Of a DNA stretch of 64,000 nt, positions 26,694 to 35,959 are shown piece after piece. Position 1 is the stretch's first letter. Each line of letters opens with the position of its first letter. The translations under genes were made by a program, and so were the position numbers. The DNA comes from Planococcus sp. PAMC 21323. GTDB taxonomy: Bacteria > Bacillota > Bacilli > Bacillales_A > Planococcaceae. The stretch is from contig NZ_CP009129.1 in NCBI RefSeq assembly GCF_000785555.1, positions 868,001 to 932,000 of the forward strand. Direction: 5' to 3'. The notes below the pieces were generated by a model. The model saw only the letters and a program-made list of their open reading frames with translations, did not search any database and was not told the DNA's origin.

Positions 26694-27620
26694 TTGAAGA
26701 AGAAAATGGGATTATTAGTAATGGCATATGGAACGCCATACTCAGAAGATGATATTGAACGTTACTACACACATATCCGCCGTGGCCGTAAACCGAGCGA
26801 AGAAAGTCTGGAAGACTTGAAGAGCCGTTATAAAGCAATTGGTGGTATTTCGCCACTTGCTAAAATCACATTGGACCAAGCAAATGGCTTATGCGATCGG
26901 TTAAACAACGTTCAAGATGACATTGAATTCAAAATGTATCTAGGTTTAAAGCACATTGAACCATTTGTAGAAGATGGCGTAGAAGAAATGAAAAAAGACG
27001 GCATTACAGAAGCCGTTTCAATCGTTTTGGCGCCCCATTTTTCGACATTCTCAGTAAAATCGTATAATGGCCGTGCAGCAGAAGCCGCCGAAAAAGCGGG
27101 CATCTCGTTAACCTCTGTTGAAAGCTGGTACAAAGAACCAAAATTCATCCAATATTGGACGGAAAAAGTAAACGAAACATTTGATGGGATGTCAGAAGAA
27201 GAACGAGCGAAAGCTTGTTTGATCGTATCTGCGCATTCTTTACCAGAAAAAATTATTGCAAATGGCGATCCATACCCAGATCAATTAAAAGAAACAGCTC
27301 AAATGATCCAACAAGCTACAGGCGTTAAAAACGTGGAAATCGGTTGGCAAAGTGCAGGACAAACGGGCGAGCCTTGGATTGGACCAGACGTTCAAGATTT
27401 AACTCGTGATTTGTTCGAACAAAAAGGTTATACATCATTTGTCTACACGCCAGTTGGATTTGTAACAGATCATTTAGAAGTTCTTTTTGATAACGATTAT
27501 GAGTGCAAAGTTGTCTGCGATGACATTGGCGCAAATTATTATCGCCCAGAAATGCCAAACGTACAGCCATTATTTATCGACGCACTAACGGATGTAGTTT
27601 TGCGTGAATTAGCTAAATAA
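26694..27620 (+). CDS. hemH: ferrochelatase HemH (CpfC type)
   Basis: A 308-residue cytosolic enzyme that inserts iron into coproporphyrin III in the Firmicutes coproporphyrin-dependent route. [30 protein letters not shown], the metal-site SAHSLPEK (His about residue 180) and [14 protein letters not shown] match the Bacillus enzyme. TTG 26694 has GAGGTG six bases upstream and aligns with the family N-terminus; GTG 26685 is less likely. hemY, which follows in B. subtilis, is absent here. Confidence 0.94.
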   Translation: MKKKMGLLVMAYGTPYSEDDIERYYTHIRRGRKPSEESLEDLKSRYKAIGGISPLAKITLDQANGLCDRLNNVQDDIEFKMYLGLKHIEPFVEDGVEEMKKDGITEAVSIVLAPHFSTFSVKSYNGRAAEAAEKAGISLTSVESWYKEPKFIQYWTEKVNETFDGMSEEERAKACLIVSAHSLPEKIIANGDPYPDQLKETAQMIQQATGVKNVEIGWQSAGQTGEPWIGPDVQDLTRDLFEQKGYTSFVYTPVGFVTDHLEVLFDNDYECKVVCDDIGANYYRPEMPNVQPLFIDALTDVVLRELAK

Positions 27621-27664
27621 GGATAGTAAACAGATAGCTGTTTTAAAACAAAGGAGAACTGGTT

Positions 27665-28135
27665 ATGAAAAAGTTTGCATGGCTTGGATTACCCTTACTT
27701 TTACTTGCTGCGTGTGGATCTGGAGAAGTTGAATCTTCGGGTACCGGTCCTCAAGTAGAAGAAGTAATGGTGACGTTTAACACGGATACTCAAGCAGAGC
27801 CGGCCCAAGATATCGTCCTATCCGTCACAGTGACACAAGGCGATGAAGCTGTAGAAGACGCAGATGAAGTTGTGTATGAGGTGTGGCAATCAGGTGATCG
27901 CACCAATAGCGAGATGATACCAGCAGCGCACACGGAAAATGGTATTTATGAGGCACAGACGAACTTTGACGAAGAAGGTTTGTATTATATGCAAGCACAT
28001 ACGACAGCGCGTTCGTTGCACGTAATGCCTAAACAAGAAATAACTGTTGGCGATCCAGATCCAGCCTCAATTATTGCTGATGACAGTGATGATGCACAAG
28101 GTATGGATAAAATGGAAGACCATTCTGGACATTAA
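27665..28135 (+). CDS. YtkA/FixH-like lipoprotein
   Basis: A 156-residue exported lipoprotein. The signal peptide MKKFAWLGLPLLLLAAC ends in lipobox LAAC; the mature part has a YtkA-like beta-sandwich (VEEVMVTFNTDTQAEPAQDIVLSVTV... and a matching C-terminal half) and a tail MDKMEDHSGH rich in Met and His. Such domains occur in proteins linked to copper or cytochrome oxidase assembly, and the Met/His tail could bind metal. The position after hemEH is suggestive only. Confidence 0.75.
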   Translation: MKKFAWLGLPLLLLAACGSGEVESSGTGPQVEEVMVTFNTDTQAEPAQDIVLSVTVTQGDEAVEDADEVVYEVWQSGDRTNSEMIPAAHTENGIYEAQTNFDEEGLYYMQAHTTARSLHVMPKQEITVGDPDPASIIADDSDDAQGMDKMEDHSGH

Positions 28136-28144
28136 CCCAAAAAA

Positions 28145-28171
28145 AGACATCGCTTTTGCGGTGTTTTTTTG
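28145..28171 (+). terminator. terminator of the lipoprotein gene/hem operon
   Basis: ACATCGC (28147-28153) pairs with GCGGTGT (28158-28164) over a TTTT loop, followed by seven more Ts. Confidence 0.78.
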
Positions 28172-28271
28172 TTGCAGAAATTTTTGAGATTAGCGTTTCT
28201 CGGATGGCTTGCTGTTATGGTACAGTAAGTGAAATTGTTTGCTCGGAGAACTCTAAACAAAAGAACATAAA

Positions 28272-28309
28272 AAACGAAGCTACACTAGAAAGCGTAGCTT
28301 CGTTTAAAC
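28272..28309 (-). terminator. terminator of yhfH
   Basis: AAACGAAGCTAC and GTAGCTTCGTTT form a 12-bp perfect stem with a ten-base loop; a T-run follows on the minus strand. Confidence 0.85.
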
Positions 28310-28326
28310 ATTAAATTAGGCTGATT

Positions 28327-28452
28327 TTATAAATTATTGCAGGAATCACATTGAGTACCATAACATTCATGCTGCTCTTCCATCTTTTCTCCACATGACG
28401 CGCACTGTTTCGGGGGCAAGTTCTTGAAAAATTCAACTACGTTTTCAATCAT
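28327..28452 (-). CDS. yhfH: YhfH-type small zinc-ribbon protein
   Basis: A 41-residue protein starting MIENVVEFFKNLPPKQCASC. Four cysteines in two pairs (CASC near residue 17 and CDSC near 35, plus one more Cys at 30) suggest a zinc ribbon. The sequence resembles B. subtilis YhfH, which also sits near lplJ. AAAGGAG lies nine bases before ATG 28452; the ATG at 28461 abuts the ribosome binding site and is unlikely. It has its own terminator, and a candidate promoter lies upstream. Function unknown. Confidence 0.75.
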   Translation of the reverse strand: MIENVVEFFKNLPPKQCASCGEKMEEQHECYGTQCDSCNNL

Positions 28453-28495
28453 AACTTCCATCTCCTTTTGTTATAGTACTGTTGGTGTTTAAAAT

Positions 28496-28524
28496 AGTGT
28501 ATTATAACAGTTGAGATTCGTCAA
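28496..28524 (-). promoter_or_regulatory. candidate promoter of yhfH
   Basis: Read on the minus strand, TTGACG (28524-28519) and TACACT (28501-28496) are 17 bases apart; a TATAAT also lies within this stretch. Confidence 0.4.
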
Positions 28525-28595
28525 CCCTTAATAGTGAATTAATTTAAATAATCCGTTAAACTAGTAACATGAACTTAGCCTAAAGGAGAGAGATT

Positions 28596-29588
28596 ATGTA
28601 TTTTGTAGATAACAAAGGCATCACAGATCCACGAATTAACTTAGCGATTGAAGAATATTTGTTGAAAAGTATGGATGTAGAAAAAGATCCATTTCTTCTG
28701 TTTTATATTAATGAACCTTCAATCATCATCGGAAAAAACCAAAATACTGCTGAAGAAATCAATACCGATTATGTAGATTCTAATGGCATCCATGTAGTTC
28801 GACGTTTGTCTGGTGGAGGAGCGGTTTATCATGATTTAGGTAATTTAAATTACAGCTTTATCACGGTTGATGATGGAGAGAGCTTCCGTAACTTCCGTAA
28901 ATTCACTGAACCTGTTGTGCAAGGGCTACAAAGTCTTGGTGTAAATGCGGAACTTTCTGGACGCAATGATTTAATGGCAGAAGGCCGGAAGATTTCAGGT
29001 AATGCACAATTTTCAACAAGAGGGCGCATGTTTAGTCATGGCACTTTAATGTTTGATACAGAAATAGATGCAGTAGTCTCTGCTTTAAAAGTAAGTAAAG
29101 AGAAAATTGAGTCAAAAGGCATCAAGTCGATTCGCAGCCGCGTTGCAAATATTTCTGAATTTTTGAAAGAACCAATGAGTGTTGAAGAGTTTCGAATGGC
29201 TATTTTACATTCAATCTTTGAAGGCCAAGAAAATGTTCAGTACTATGAGTTAACTGACCAAGACTGGAAAAACATTCACGAGTTGTCAAACGAACGCTAT
29301 GGCAATTGGGATTGGAATTATGGAAAATCTCCTAAATTTAATATTAAACATTCTCATCGCTTTCCGGTTGGCGGCATTGATGTTCGCTTACAAGTTGAGA
29401 AAGGCATTGTTCAAGACACTCATATTTATGGGGACTTTTTCGGTGTCGGAGACATATCAGAAGTCGAGCAAGCGATTGCTGGATCTAAATACGAACGTGC
29501 TTCTTTAGAGGAAGCAATTGCTGGAATTGATATACCTAAACTTCTGGGTGGTATCACAACAGAAGAGTTTTTAAAATTAATTTATTAA
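28596..29588 (+). CDS. lplJ: lipoate-protein ligase LplJ
   Basis: A 330-residue enzyme that activates free lipoate with ATP and attaches it to E2 and GcvH proteins. The motifs RRLSGGGAVYHDLGNLNYSF, the lysine-containing GRNDLMAEGRKISGNAQF and the MFSHGTLMF segment match LplJ/LplA; the C-terminal accessory domain (about residues 245-330) is present. GGAGAGAG precedes ATG 28596. It stands alone between yhfH (divergent) and the Bce-type module. Confidence 0.93.
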   Translation: MYFVDNKGITDPRINLAIEEYLLKSMDVEKDPFLLFYINEPSIIIGKNQNTAEEINTDYVDSNGIHVVRRLSGGGAVYHDLGNLNYSFITVDDGESFRNFRKFTEPVVQGLQSLGVNAELSGRNDLMAEGRKISGNAQFSTRGRMFSHGTLMFDTEIDAVVSALKVSKEKIESKGIKSIRSRVANISEFLKEPMSVEEFRMAILHSIFEGQENVQYYELTDQDWKNIHELSNERYGNWDWNYGKSPKFNIKHSHRFPVGGIDVRLQVEKGIVQDTHIYGDFFGVGDISEVEQAIAGSKYERASLEEAIAGIDIPKLLGGITTEEFLKLIY

Positions 29589-29599
29589 GAACTTCTGAA

Positions 29600-29626
29600 G
29601 AGCCTGCATTTATGCAGGCTCTTTTG
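29600..29626 (+). terminator. terminator of lplJ
   Basis: GAGCCTGCA and TGCAGGCTC form a 9-bp stem over TTTA, followed by TTTT. Confidence 0.82.
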
Positions 29627-29661
29627 TTAAAATGGAAAGAAAAAGGAAAGGGGGAATCATT

Positions 29662-30366
29662 GTGGCTGTTCAACGGATCTTGATTGTAGAAGATGATTTG
29701 AAAATAGCGGAATTGTTAGCTGAAACCTTAAGGAAATACCATTACGAAGTAGAGACCGCAAAAGATTTTGATCAAATCATCGAAGAATTCGAAGCTTTTG
29801 ATCCCCACTTAATTTTACTCGATATTAATTTGCCATCCTATGATGGCTATTATTGGTGCCGTCAACTTAGGCAGCAAACTACTTGTCCGATTATTTTCAT
29901 CTCAGCTCGGTCAGGTGAAATGGATCAAGTTTTTGCTTTAGAAAATGGTGGGGATGATTTTATCACGAAACCTTTCCATTATGAAATCGTCCTTGCAAAA
30001 ATAAGAAGTCATTTAAGAAGAGCATATGGCGAATATGCGCCAAAACAAGAAGAGCGGTCTATTAGGGCTGGTCGTATTATTTTGTACATGGAACGAATGG
30101 AATTGCATATAAAAAAAGAAGTTATTCCATTGCAAAAAAAAGAATGCACAATTTTGGAGCTATTGCTAAGCTGCTATCCTAAAGTAGTATCACGTGAGCA
30201 ATTGCTAGAGGAGCTATGGGATGATCAAGCCTTTGTAGATGAAAACACCCTAAACGTCAACATGACACGAGTTCGGAAAAAATTATCCGATTATGGTGTG
30301 TTGTCTGTTATTGAAACGGTAAGAGGAGCCGGATATCGCCTTTTACTTCATGAGGAGGAATCCTAA
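29662..30366 (+). CDS. OmpR-family response regulator, BceR-like
   Basis: A 234-residue regulator. The receiver domain (about 1-120) has the acidic pair VEDD, the phospho-acceptor Asp in LILLDIN, and the Lys in FITKPF; the winged-helix DNA-binding domain follows (REQLLEELWDDQAFVDENTLNVNMTRVRKKL). GTG 29662 follows GGGGG at a proper distance and aligns with the family start. It overlaps the kinase gene by one base. The four-gene arrangement marks it as the regulator of a Bce-type antimicrobial-peptide module. Confidence 0.9.
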   Translation: MAVQRILIVEDDLKIAELLAETLRKYHYEVETAKDFDQIIEEFEAFDPHLILLDINLPSYDGYYWCRQLRQQTTCPIIFISARSGEMDQVFALENGGDDFITKPFHYEIVLAKIRSHLRRAYGEYAPKQEERSIRAGRIILYMERMELHIKKEVIPLQKKECTILELLLSCYPKVVSREQLLEELWDDQAFVDENTLNVNMTRVRKKLSDYGVLSVIETVRGAGYRLLLHEEES

Positions 30367-31394
30367 TGCTGCGATTATTTATGAAAGAACATGCAGCATT
30401 TATCGTTTTTCAAGTTGTACTCGTTGCATTTATTATGTTGTTGTACTGGTTGGATGGCTTTCGAAATGTGGATACAGCAATCTACTCATTCGTTATAAGC
30501 ACAGTGTTAGTCATTACTTTTTTAACAGCTCGCTTTGCTAGACGCTATCACTATTACCAGCGTATTTTGTCAGCCCCCCAAAACTTAGAACATATGCTAC
30601 AACGTGAAGGCAAGTCACCAGAACTAGTTCAAAACGAAATTTATTTGCAAAAATTATATCGTTTATATCAGCATGAAGTGCAAACTTTATATGCATCTCA
30701 AAATCGGCATTTACAGTTTATGAATCAATGGGTTCATCAAATGAAAACACCTATTTCGGTCATGCATTTATTGCTTCAAGAAGAAAAAGAACTGGATAAA
30801 AATAGCGTTCGTGAAGAAATGGAGCGCTTAAAAGCCGGATTAGATACGGTATTAATGAATGCACGTCTAGATACTTTAGAGCAGGACATGCAGATTGAAC
30901 AAATTAATTTGCGTTCTTTAGTCAGTGAAGTCGCAACAGAAAACAAACGATTGTTTATTTCGAAGCGTGTTTATCCAGAAATTTCAATCAGCGAAGATCA
31001 TATTGTTGCAACCGATCAGAAATGGCTGAAATTTATTGTCGGTCAATTTTTAACAAACGCTGTAAAATACACCTTTGAACCAAATAAGAAAGTTTTTATG
31101 ACTGCTGAGTGTTCAAACGGGAATACATTGCTGTCAATTCGTGATGAAGGAATTGGGATATCATCTTCTGACTTGCCTCGTGTCATTAAACCCTTTTTCA
31201 CTGGTGAAAACGGGCGGAAAGTTGGAGAATCAACAGGTATGGGCTTGTATTTAGCTAAAGAAATTTGTAGTAAATTAGGACACGAACTAACGATTTCTTC
31301 CGTTCAAGGAGAAGGTACGACTGTATCTGTTTTATTCTTTAATCAAGATTTCGTAACACAGGAGGATCATGATGACAGTAGTGAAAATCGATGA
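30366..31394 (+). CDS. intramembrane-sensing histidine kinase, BceS-like
   Basis: A 342-residue kinase with two N-terminal membrane helices (about residues 12-55) joined by an almost absent external loop, the intramembrane-sensing layout. The phosphorylated His is in NQWVHQMKTPISVMH. ATPase motifs include QFLTNAVKYT (N box), RDEGIGI (G1) and GESTGMGLYLAKEIC (G2). BceS-type kinases do not sense the peptide directly but read the state of the partner ABC transporter encoded next. GAGGAGG lies inside the regulator gene's end. Confidence 0.9.
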   Translation: MLRLFMKEHAAFIVFQVVLVAFIMLLYWLDGFRNVDTAIYSFVISTVLVITFLTARFARRYHYYQRILSAPQNLEHMLQREGKSPELVQNEIYLQKLYRLYQHEVQTLYASQNRHLQFMNQWVHQMKTPISVMHLLLQEEKELDKNSVREEMERLKAGLDTVLMNARLDTLEQDMQIEQINLRSLVSEVATENKRLFISKRVYPEISISEDHIVATDQKWLKFIVGQFLTNAVKYTFEPNKKVFMTAECSNGNTLLSIRDEGIGISSSDLPRVIKPFFTGENGRKVGESTGMGLYLAKEICSKLGHELTISSVQGEGTTVSVLFFNQDFVTQEDHDDSSENR

Positions 31395-32145
31395 AGTAAC
31401 AAAAGTTTATGAAGGAAAAGTGACGCACCGGGCAGTTAACCAGCTAAGTTTTACTGTGGAAAAAGGAGAATTTCTCGCAGTGATGGGTCCATCCGGTAGT
31501 GGCAAAACTACTTTACTTAATTTGATTTCAACAATCGACTCACTCACTTCTGGCGAGATATTGGTAGATGGCGTTAATCCGCATTTACTGGACAAAAACG
31601 AGCTAGCCTTATTTCGAAGACGAGAAATGGGCTTTGTTTTTCAGGACTTTAATTTACTTCAAATGTTAACTGTCGAAGAAAACTTAGTGCTGCCGTTGAC
31701 GCTCGATTATTTTGCTGTTGATGAGATGGCAAAGCGCGTACTGGTAATTGCCGAACGTTTAGGACTGACGTCGCTTCTTCATAAAAAACCAAACGAAATT
31801 TCGGGAGGAGAAGCTCAACGGACAGCTATAGGACGTGCCCTAATTCATCAGCCAGCGATCATTTTAGCTGATGAACCTACAGGAAATTTAGATTCTAAAT
31901 CTTCAAGAGACGTACTTGAAATTTTATCGCATGCTTCTAAGAAAGACGAAACAACCATCATCATGGTAACTCACGATCCGATTGCAGCGAGCTATTGTGA
32001 TCGTGTTCTTTTTATAAAAGATGGTGAATTTTTTAATGAAATCTATGGTGATGAACGGCGACAGACTTTTTATCAACGAATTTTAAATGTCCTGTCGTTG
32101 TTAGGAGGATCCGTTAATGACGTTTCGACAACTCGCTTACCATAA
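31372..32145 (+). CDS. ABC transporter ATP-binding protein, BceA-like
   Basis: A 257-residue ATPase of the LolD/MacB/BceA type: Walker A GPSGSGKTTL, signature ISGGEAQRTAI, Walker B IILADEPTGNLDS. ATG 31372 is preferred over 31369 for its spacing to GGAGG. It overlaps the kinase end and the permease start (29 bases). With the permease it should both remove cell-wall-targeting peptides such as bacitracin from their lipid target and signal their presence to the kinase. The actual peptide is not predictable. Confidence 0.9.
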   Translation: MTVVKIDEVTKVYEGKVTHRAVNQLSFTVEKGEFLAVMGPSGSGKTTLLNLISTIDSLTSGEILVDGVNPHLLDKNELALFRRREMGFVFQDFNLLQMLTVEENLVLPLTLDYFAVDEMAKRVLVIAERLGLTSLLHKKPNEISGGEAQRTAIGRALIHQPAIILADEPTGNLDSKSSRDVLEILSHASKKDETTIIMVTHDPIAASYCDRVLFIKDGEFFNEIYGDERRQTFYQRILNVLSLLGGSVNDVSTTRLP

Positions 32146-34054
32146 TGTTTTCCGCAATCGAAGAAATTACGCAGCGTTCTTTTTAGCCAGTGTTTTTTCA
32201 GTTATGGTATTTTTTGTGTGCTCTATGTTCATTTTTCATCCGTTATTTGAACAAGATGCGTTGCAGCTATTAGCTGTTCGGGGCATGATGATAGCTGAAG
32301 TGGTTTTGTACATTTTCACCTTGTTTTTCTTGTTTTATTCGATGAGTGCATTTTTGCAAGCTCGTTCGAAAGAATTTGGTGTACTTATGCATTTAGGAAT
32401 GACAAAAAAACAATTAAACAAATTGATTTTTTTTGAAATGCTTATAATTGGTACGGTTTCTACGACAACAGGAACGGTATTTGGCTTTGCTTTTTCTAAA
32501 TTCTTTTTCATGATTGGCAGGGAAATTATGGAACTCGATACGTTACCACTCTATGTATCTTGGGAACCCTTCTTGCTAACAATCGTTGCGTTTGCTAGTT
32601 TGTTTATCATTATCTCTTTTGTTAGTGTCGGATTTATTCGTACAAAGCGAGTGATTGATTTACTACAAGGCTTTTGGAAAGTAGAAGAAGAAACAAAGTC
32701 GTCTACAATGCTGTCCATTATGGGGATTATCTTTTTAACAGTCGCTTATACATTTGCTGTCAATGTTTCAGATGAAACCGTATATTATATTGTGTTTATC
32801 GTTCCACCCCTGGCTACATTTGGGACTTATTTGTTTTTTACACATACCCTTACTTTTTTACTGAACTTATGTAAACGGAAAAAAAGAGTGTATTGGAAGA
32901 AAACACGATTAGTTTCATTGGCCGAAGCATCAGTAAAGTTAAAAGATAGTGCACAAATGTTTTTTATCGTTACTATTGTGTCAACACTTGCATTTTTAAC
33001 AGTCGGAACTTTAGCATCTTTCATGTCATATACAGGTGATTTTCGAGAATCTAATCCGCTCGGACTTATTTATATTTCATTTGATGAAAACGAACAAGAA
33101 GCCGAACATATTGAGCGGCTCACGAGTCAATTAACAAGCGAACAATTATCTTATGACTTAGTAGAATTGACTGTAAAGCGACAAACTTCTGAAGCAACTG
33201 GAAACGACGTCGATATTTTGGCTTTATCAGAGTTTAATCGGTTGGCTACGGCTCTTGATTTTGAACCGGCTCAATTAGCACAAGGAGAAGGGATGTTTGT
33301 ACCTTTTTCATTAGATTCAGTGAAGGCGCTCGAAGATGTAAGTGTGGATACATCGTTCATTGAAAGCGAGATACCTTTATCGATTCGATCAACTTATCCG
33401 CACGTTGTCTTTCCAATTCATACTTTAAATCTTAATACAATTATTGTAAGTGATGAAGATTATGCGGAAATTAGCCAACCGCTCCTTGGGTATGAAATTG
33501 GAAGCTCAGATTTCATTTATTATGCGTTTGATATACTCAATTGGACCGAAACAATGAATATTGGCGATCGCTTAACAGAAACCATGTATGAAGCAACAGA
33601 AGAAACTGATTTTAATGGAGTCAATTATTATTTTGAAAATCCAGGTGCAGATTACCGCTGGTTTAAATCATCATTTGCCTTGCTATTGTTTATCGGGGTT
33701 ATGGTAGCAGCAGTTTTCTTACTAGCAGCCGGAAGCTTTATTTACTTTAAATTATATACAGGTCTGGAAAGAGACCGGAAGCAATACAAATTACTTACGC
33801 GCATGGGGATGACAGAGAAAGAGTTAGGTAAGATCGTCAACCGTCAACTTATTCCTCAGTTTTTTTTACCGTGGGTAATTGCTCTTTTGCATAGTGCCTT
33901 TGCTTTTATTTCGCTACAAGTTGTGTGGGATGAATTTGCTGAGCTATCAATACTCGGTGAAATGGCCATTGTGCTTGGTGGTTTTACCATCGCACAAATT
34001 TTATATTTTTACTTGATACGTTGGCGCTATGTCGCACACTTACAGGCACCGTAA
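32117..34054 (+). CDS. FtsX-like ABC permease, BceB-like
   Basis: A 645-residue permease with about ten membrane helices and a large extracellular domain (about residues 310-520) between helices 7 and 8, the hallmark of BceB permeases and the part thought to set peptide specificity. Both FtsX-like regions are visible (SMSAFLQARSKEFGVLMHLGMTKKQLNKLI and RDRKQYKLLTRMGMTEKELGKIVNRQL). AGGAGG within the ATPase gene precedes the ATG. It is the last gene of the module. Confidence 0.9.
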   Translation: MTFRQLAYHNVFRNRRNYAAFFLASVFSVMVFFVCSMFIFHPLFEQDALQLLAVRGMMIAEVVLYIFTLFFLFYSMSAFLQARSKEFGVLMHLGMTKKQLNKLIFFEMLIIGTVSTTTGTVFGFAFSKFFFMIGREIMELDTLPLYVSWEPFLLTIVAFASLFIIISFVSVGFIRTKRVIDLLQGFWKVEEETKSSTMLSIMGIIFLTVAYTFAVNVSDETVYYIVFIVPPLATFGTYLFFTHTLTFLLNLCKRKKRVYWKKTRLVSLAEASVKLKDSAQMFFIVTIVSTLAFLTVGTLASFMSYTGDFRESNPLGLIYISFDENEQEAEHIERLTSQLTSEQLSYDLVELTVKRQTSEATGNDVDILALSEFNRLATALDFEPAQLAQGEGMFVPFSLDSVKALEDVSVDTSFIESEIPLSIRSTYPHVVFPIHTLNLNTIIVSDEDYAEISQPLLGYEIGSSDFIYYAFDILNWTETMNIGDRLTETMYEATEETDFNGVNYYFENPGADYRWFKSSFALLLFIGVMVAAVFLLAAGSFIYFKLYTGLERDRKQYKLLTRMGMTEKELGKIVNRQLIPQFFLPWVIALLHSAFAFISLQVVWDEFAELSILGEMAIVLGGFTIAQILYFYLIRWRYVAHLQAP

Positions 34055-34072
34055 TCTAACGGTGCCTGTTGT
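34042..34072. terminator. terminator of the Bce-type module
   Basis: ACAGGCACCGT pairs with ACGGTGCCTGT over a six-base loop and overlaps the permease stop codon. The following T-run is weak. Confidence 0.65.
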
Positions 34073-34114
34073 ATTGTCTGAAGATTTATTTTATAATGAA
34101 AATAGATTAAAATA

Positions 34115-34132
34115 TGAATGAGTATTCATTCA
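34115..34132. promoter_or_regulatory. FadR operator upstream of lcfB
   Basis: TGAATGAGTATTCATTCA is an inverted repeat with 7-bp arms and matches the known Bacillus FadR (YsiA) consensus. It lies 20 bases before the acyl-CoA ligase start. FadR represses fatty acid degradation genes until long-chain acyl-CoA binds it. Confidence 0.75.
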
Positions 34133-34151
34133 ATGCGAAAGAGGGATGAAG

Positions 34152-35705
34152 ATGAGTTTAATGACAAGCGTGCATGAAATTGCAAAAAAAAATCCTGGAA
34201 AAGCAGCATATAGCTTTATGGGACAAGATACAAGCTATGGAGAATTTGATCACAAAGTCGCGCTTTTTGCAGGAGCATTAAAAGAGTTGGGCGTCGAAAA
34301 AGGGGATCATGTTGCATTTCTCTTGGGCAATACACCACATTTTTTAATCTCACTATATGCAACAATGCGATTAGGCGCTACAGCCGTTCCAGTTAATCCT
34401 ATTTATACGCCTGATGAAATCGCTTACATCGTTAATAACAGTGATGCTAAAGTTGTTGTTGCACTTGACATGCTGCTTCCATTAATTGAGAAAGCGCATG
34501 GAGCATTACCAGCAGTAGCATCTTATGTCATCTGTGAAACCGATCCTGCAACATCTGAAAAAATGGCCCAACTACCTAAAGAAGTTCAAGCCAAAGTCCA
34601 TTCATTTACTAATTTACTAACGCATGCTACTGCAAATAGCGGTTTCGCAAAAGTTGAAGCCGACGATACAGCGGTTATCTTATATACATCAGGTACAACT
34701 GGAAAACCTAAAGGTGCAATGTTGACGCATCAAAATCTCTATTCCAATGCACGAGATGTTGGTGAATACCTTCAAATCGGTGAATCCGATCGCGTAGTAG
34801 CCACTTTACCAGTATTCCATGTATTTGCATTGACAGTCGTTGTAAACGCTCCTTTATTACAAGGAGCTACTATTATATTAGTGCCGCGCTTTAATCCGAA
34901 AGAAGTATTTGATGCGATTAAAGCAAACCAAGCAACAGTATTTGCAGGCGTACCAACGATGTTCAACTTTATGAATCAATTGCCAGACCTTGACCCGGCT
35001 GATTTTGCTACAGTCCGTCTGGCGGTTTCTGGTGGCTCTGCAATGCCAGTTGCTTTGCTTCATAGCTTTGAAAAAAAGTTCGATGTTCGCATTTCAGAAG
35101 GCTATGGTTTGTCAGAAGCTTCTCCTGTTACATGCTTTAACCCAATCGACCGAGAACGAAAAGCCGGTTCAATTGGAACTTCGATCGTTAATGTGGAGAA
35201 CAAAGTTGTCAATGAATTAGGCGAAGAAGTAGCTGTAAATGAAGTAGGAGAATTGATAGTTCGTGGACCCAATGTAATGAGTGGGTATTACAAAATGCCA
35301 GAAGAAACAGCCGCAGCTATTCGCGATGGCTGGTTATACACTGGAGATTTAGCACGTGTTGACGAAGAAGGCTATTTCTACATTGTTGATCGTAAAAAAG
35401 ATATGATTATTGTCGGCGGGTATAATGTATATCCGCGAGAAGTTGAAGAAGTATTGTTTGCACATCCAGCTGTTCTTGAAGCAGCAGTAGTTGGACTGCC
35501 AGATCCGGATTTTGGTGAAGAGGTCAATGCTTATGTGGTATTAAAAGATCCAACAGCGTCAATTGAAGACATAAAGAATTATTGTATTGAGCATTTAGCA
35601 AAATACAAAGTACCAAGACAGTTTGAAATTCTTGAAGAATTGCCAAAGAATACGACAGGTAAAATTTTACGTCGTTCGTTGAAAGATCAGGCGAGACAAA
35701 AATAA
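34152..35705 (+). CDS. lcfB: long-chain fatty-acid-CoA ligase LcfB (YhfL)
   Basis: A 517-residue adenylate-forming enzyme activating fatty acids to acyl-CoA. It shows the AMP-binding loop YTSGTTGKPKGAMLTHQN, GYGLSEASPV, the hinge and C-domain motifs GWLYTGDLARVDEEGYFYIVDRKKD, and the catalytic Lys in TTGKILRRSL. ATG 34152 has GAGGG six bases upstream; the ATG at 34146 touches the ribosome binding site. The FadR box just upstream and the position after lplJ match B. subtilis lcfB. Confidence 0.9.
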   Translation: MSLMTSVHEIAKKNPGKAAYSFMGQDTSYGEFDHKVALFAGALKELGVEKGDHVAFLLGNTPHFLISLYATMRLGATAVPVNPIYTPDEIAYIVNNSDAKVVVALDMLLPLIEKAHGALPAVASYVICETDPATSEKMAQLPKEVQAKVHSFTNLLTHATANSGFAKVEADDTAVILYTSGTTGKPKGAMLTHQNLYSNARDVGEYLQIGESDRVVATLPVFHVFALTVVVNAPLLQGATIILVPRFNPKEVFDAIKANQATVFAGVPTMFNFMNQLPDLDPADFATVRLAVSGGSAMPVALLHSFEKKFDVRISEGYGLSEASPVTCFNPIDRERKAGSIGTSIVNVENKVVNELGEEVAVNEVGELIVRGPNVMSGYYKMPEETAAAIRDGWLYTGDLARVDEEGYFYIVDRKKDMIIVGGYNVYPREVEEVLFAHPAVLEAAVVGLPDPDFGEEVNAYVVLKDPTASIEDIKNYCIEHLAKYKVPRQFEILEELPKNTTGKILRRSLKDQARQK

Positions 35706-35728
35706 GCCAAACGTATACTTTTAATTTC

Positions 35729-35760
35729 TAAAGCGATGCGAACTAGCATCGCTTTTTTTG
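35729..35760 (+). terminator. terminator of lcfB
   Basis: AAAGCGATGC and GCATCGCTTT form a 10-bp stem with a six-base loop, then further Ts. Confidence 0.87.
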
Positions 35761-35959
35761 TGTAAAGTAAATTTCTGTTGAGTTTGCCAAACTAGCTAAT
35801 AAACATAGAACAAGTAAAAACTCGCGTAAGCAATACATAGCGGGAGAAAAGCTCGGAACCCAATATCAAAATACACTAGTGTTCCTTTGTGTCTTTTACT
35901 AGAAGTATTTATTATAGTAAAGGAGTAGATAAGAGAAGTCGGATATAGGGAGGCATAAA

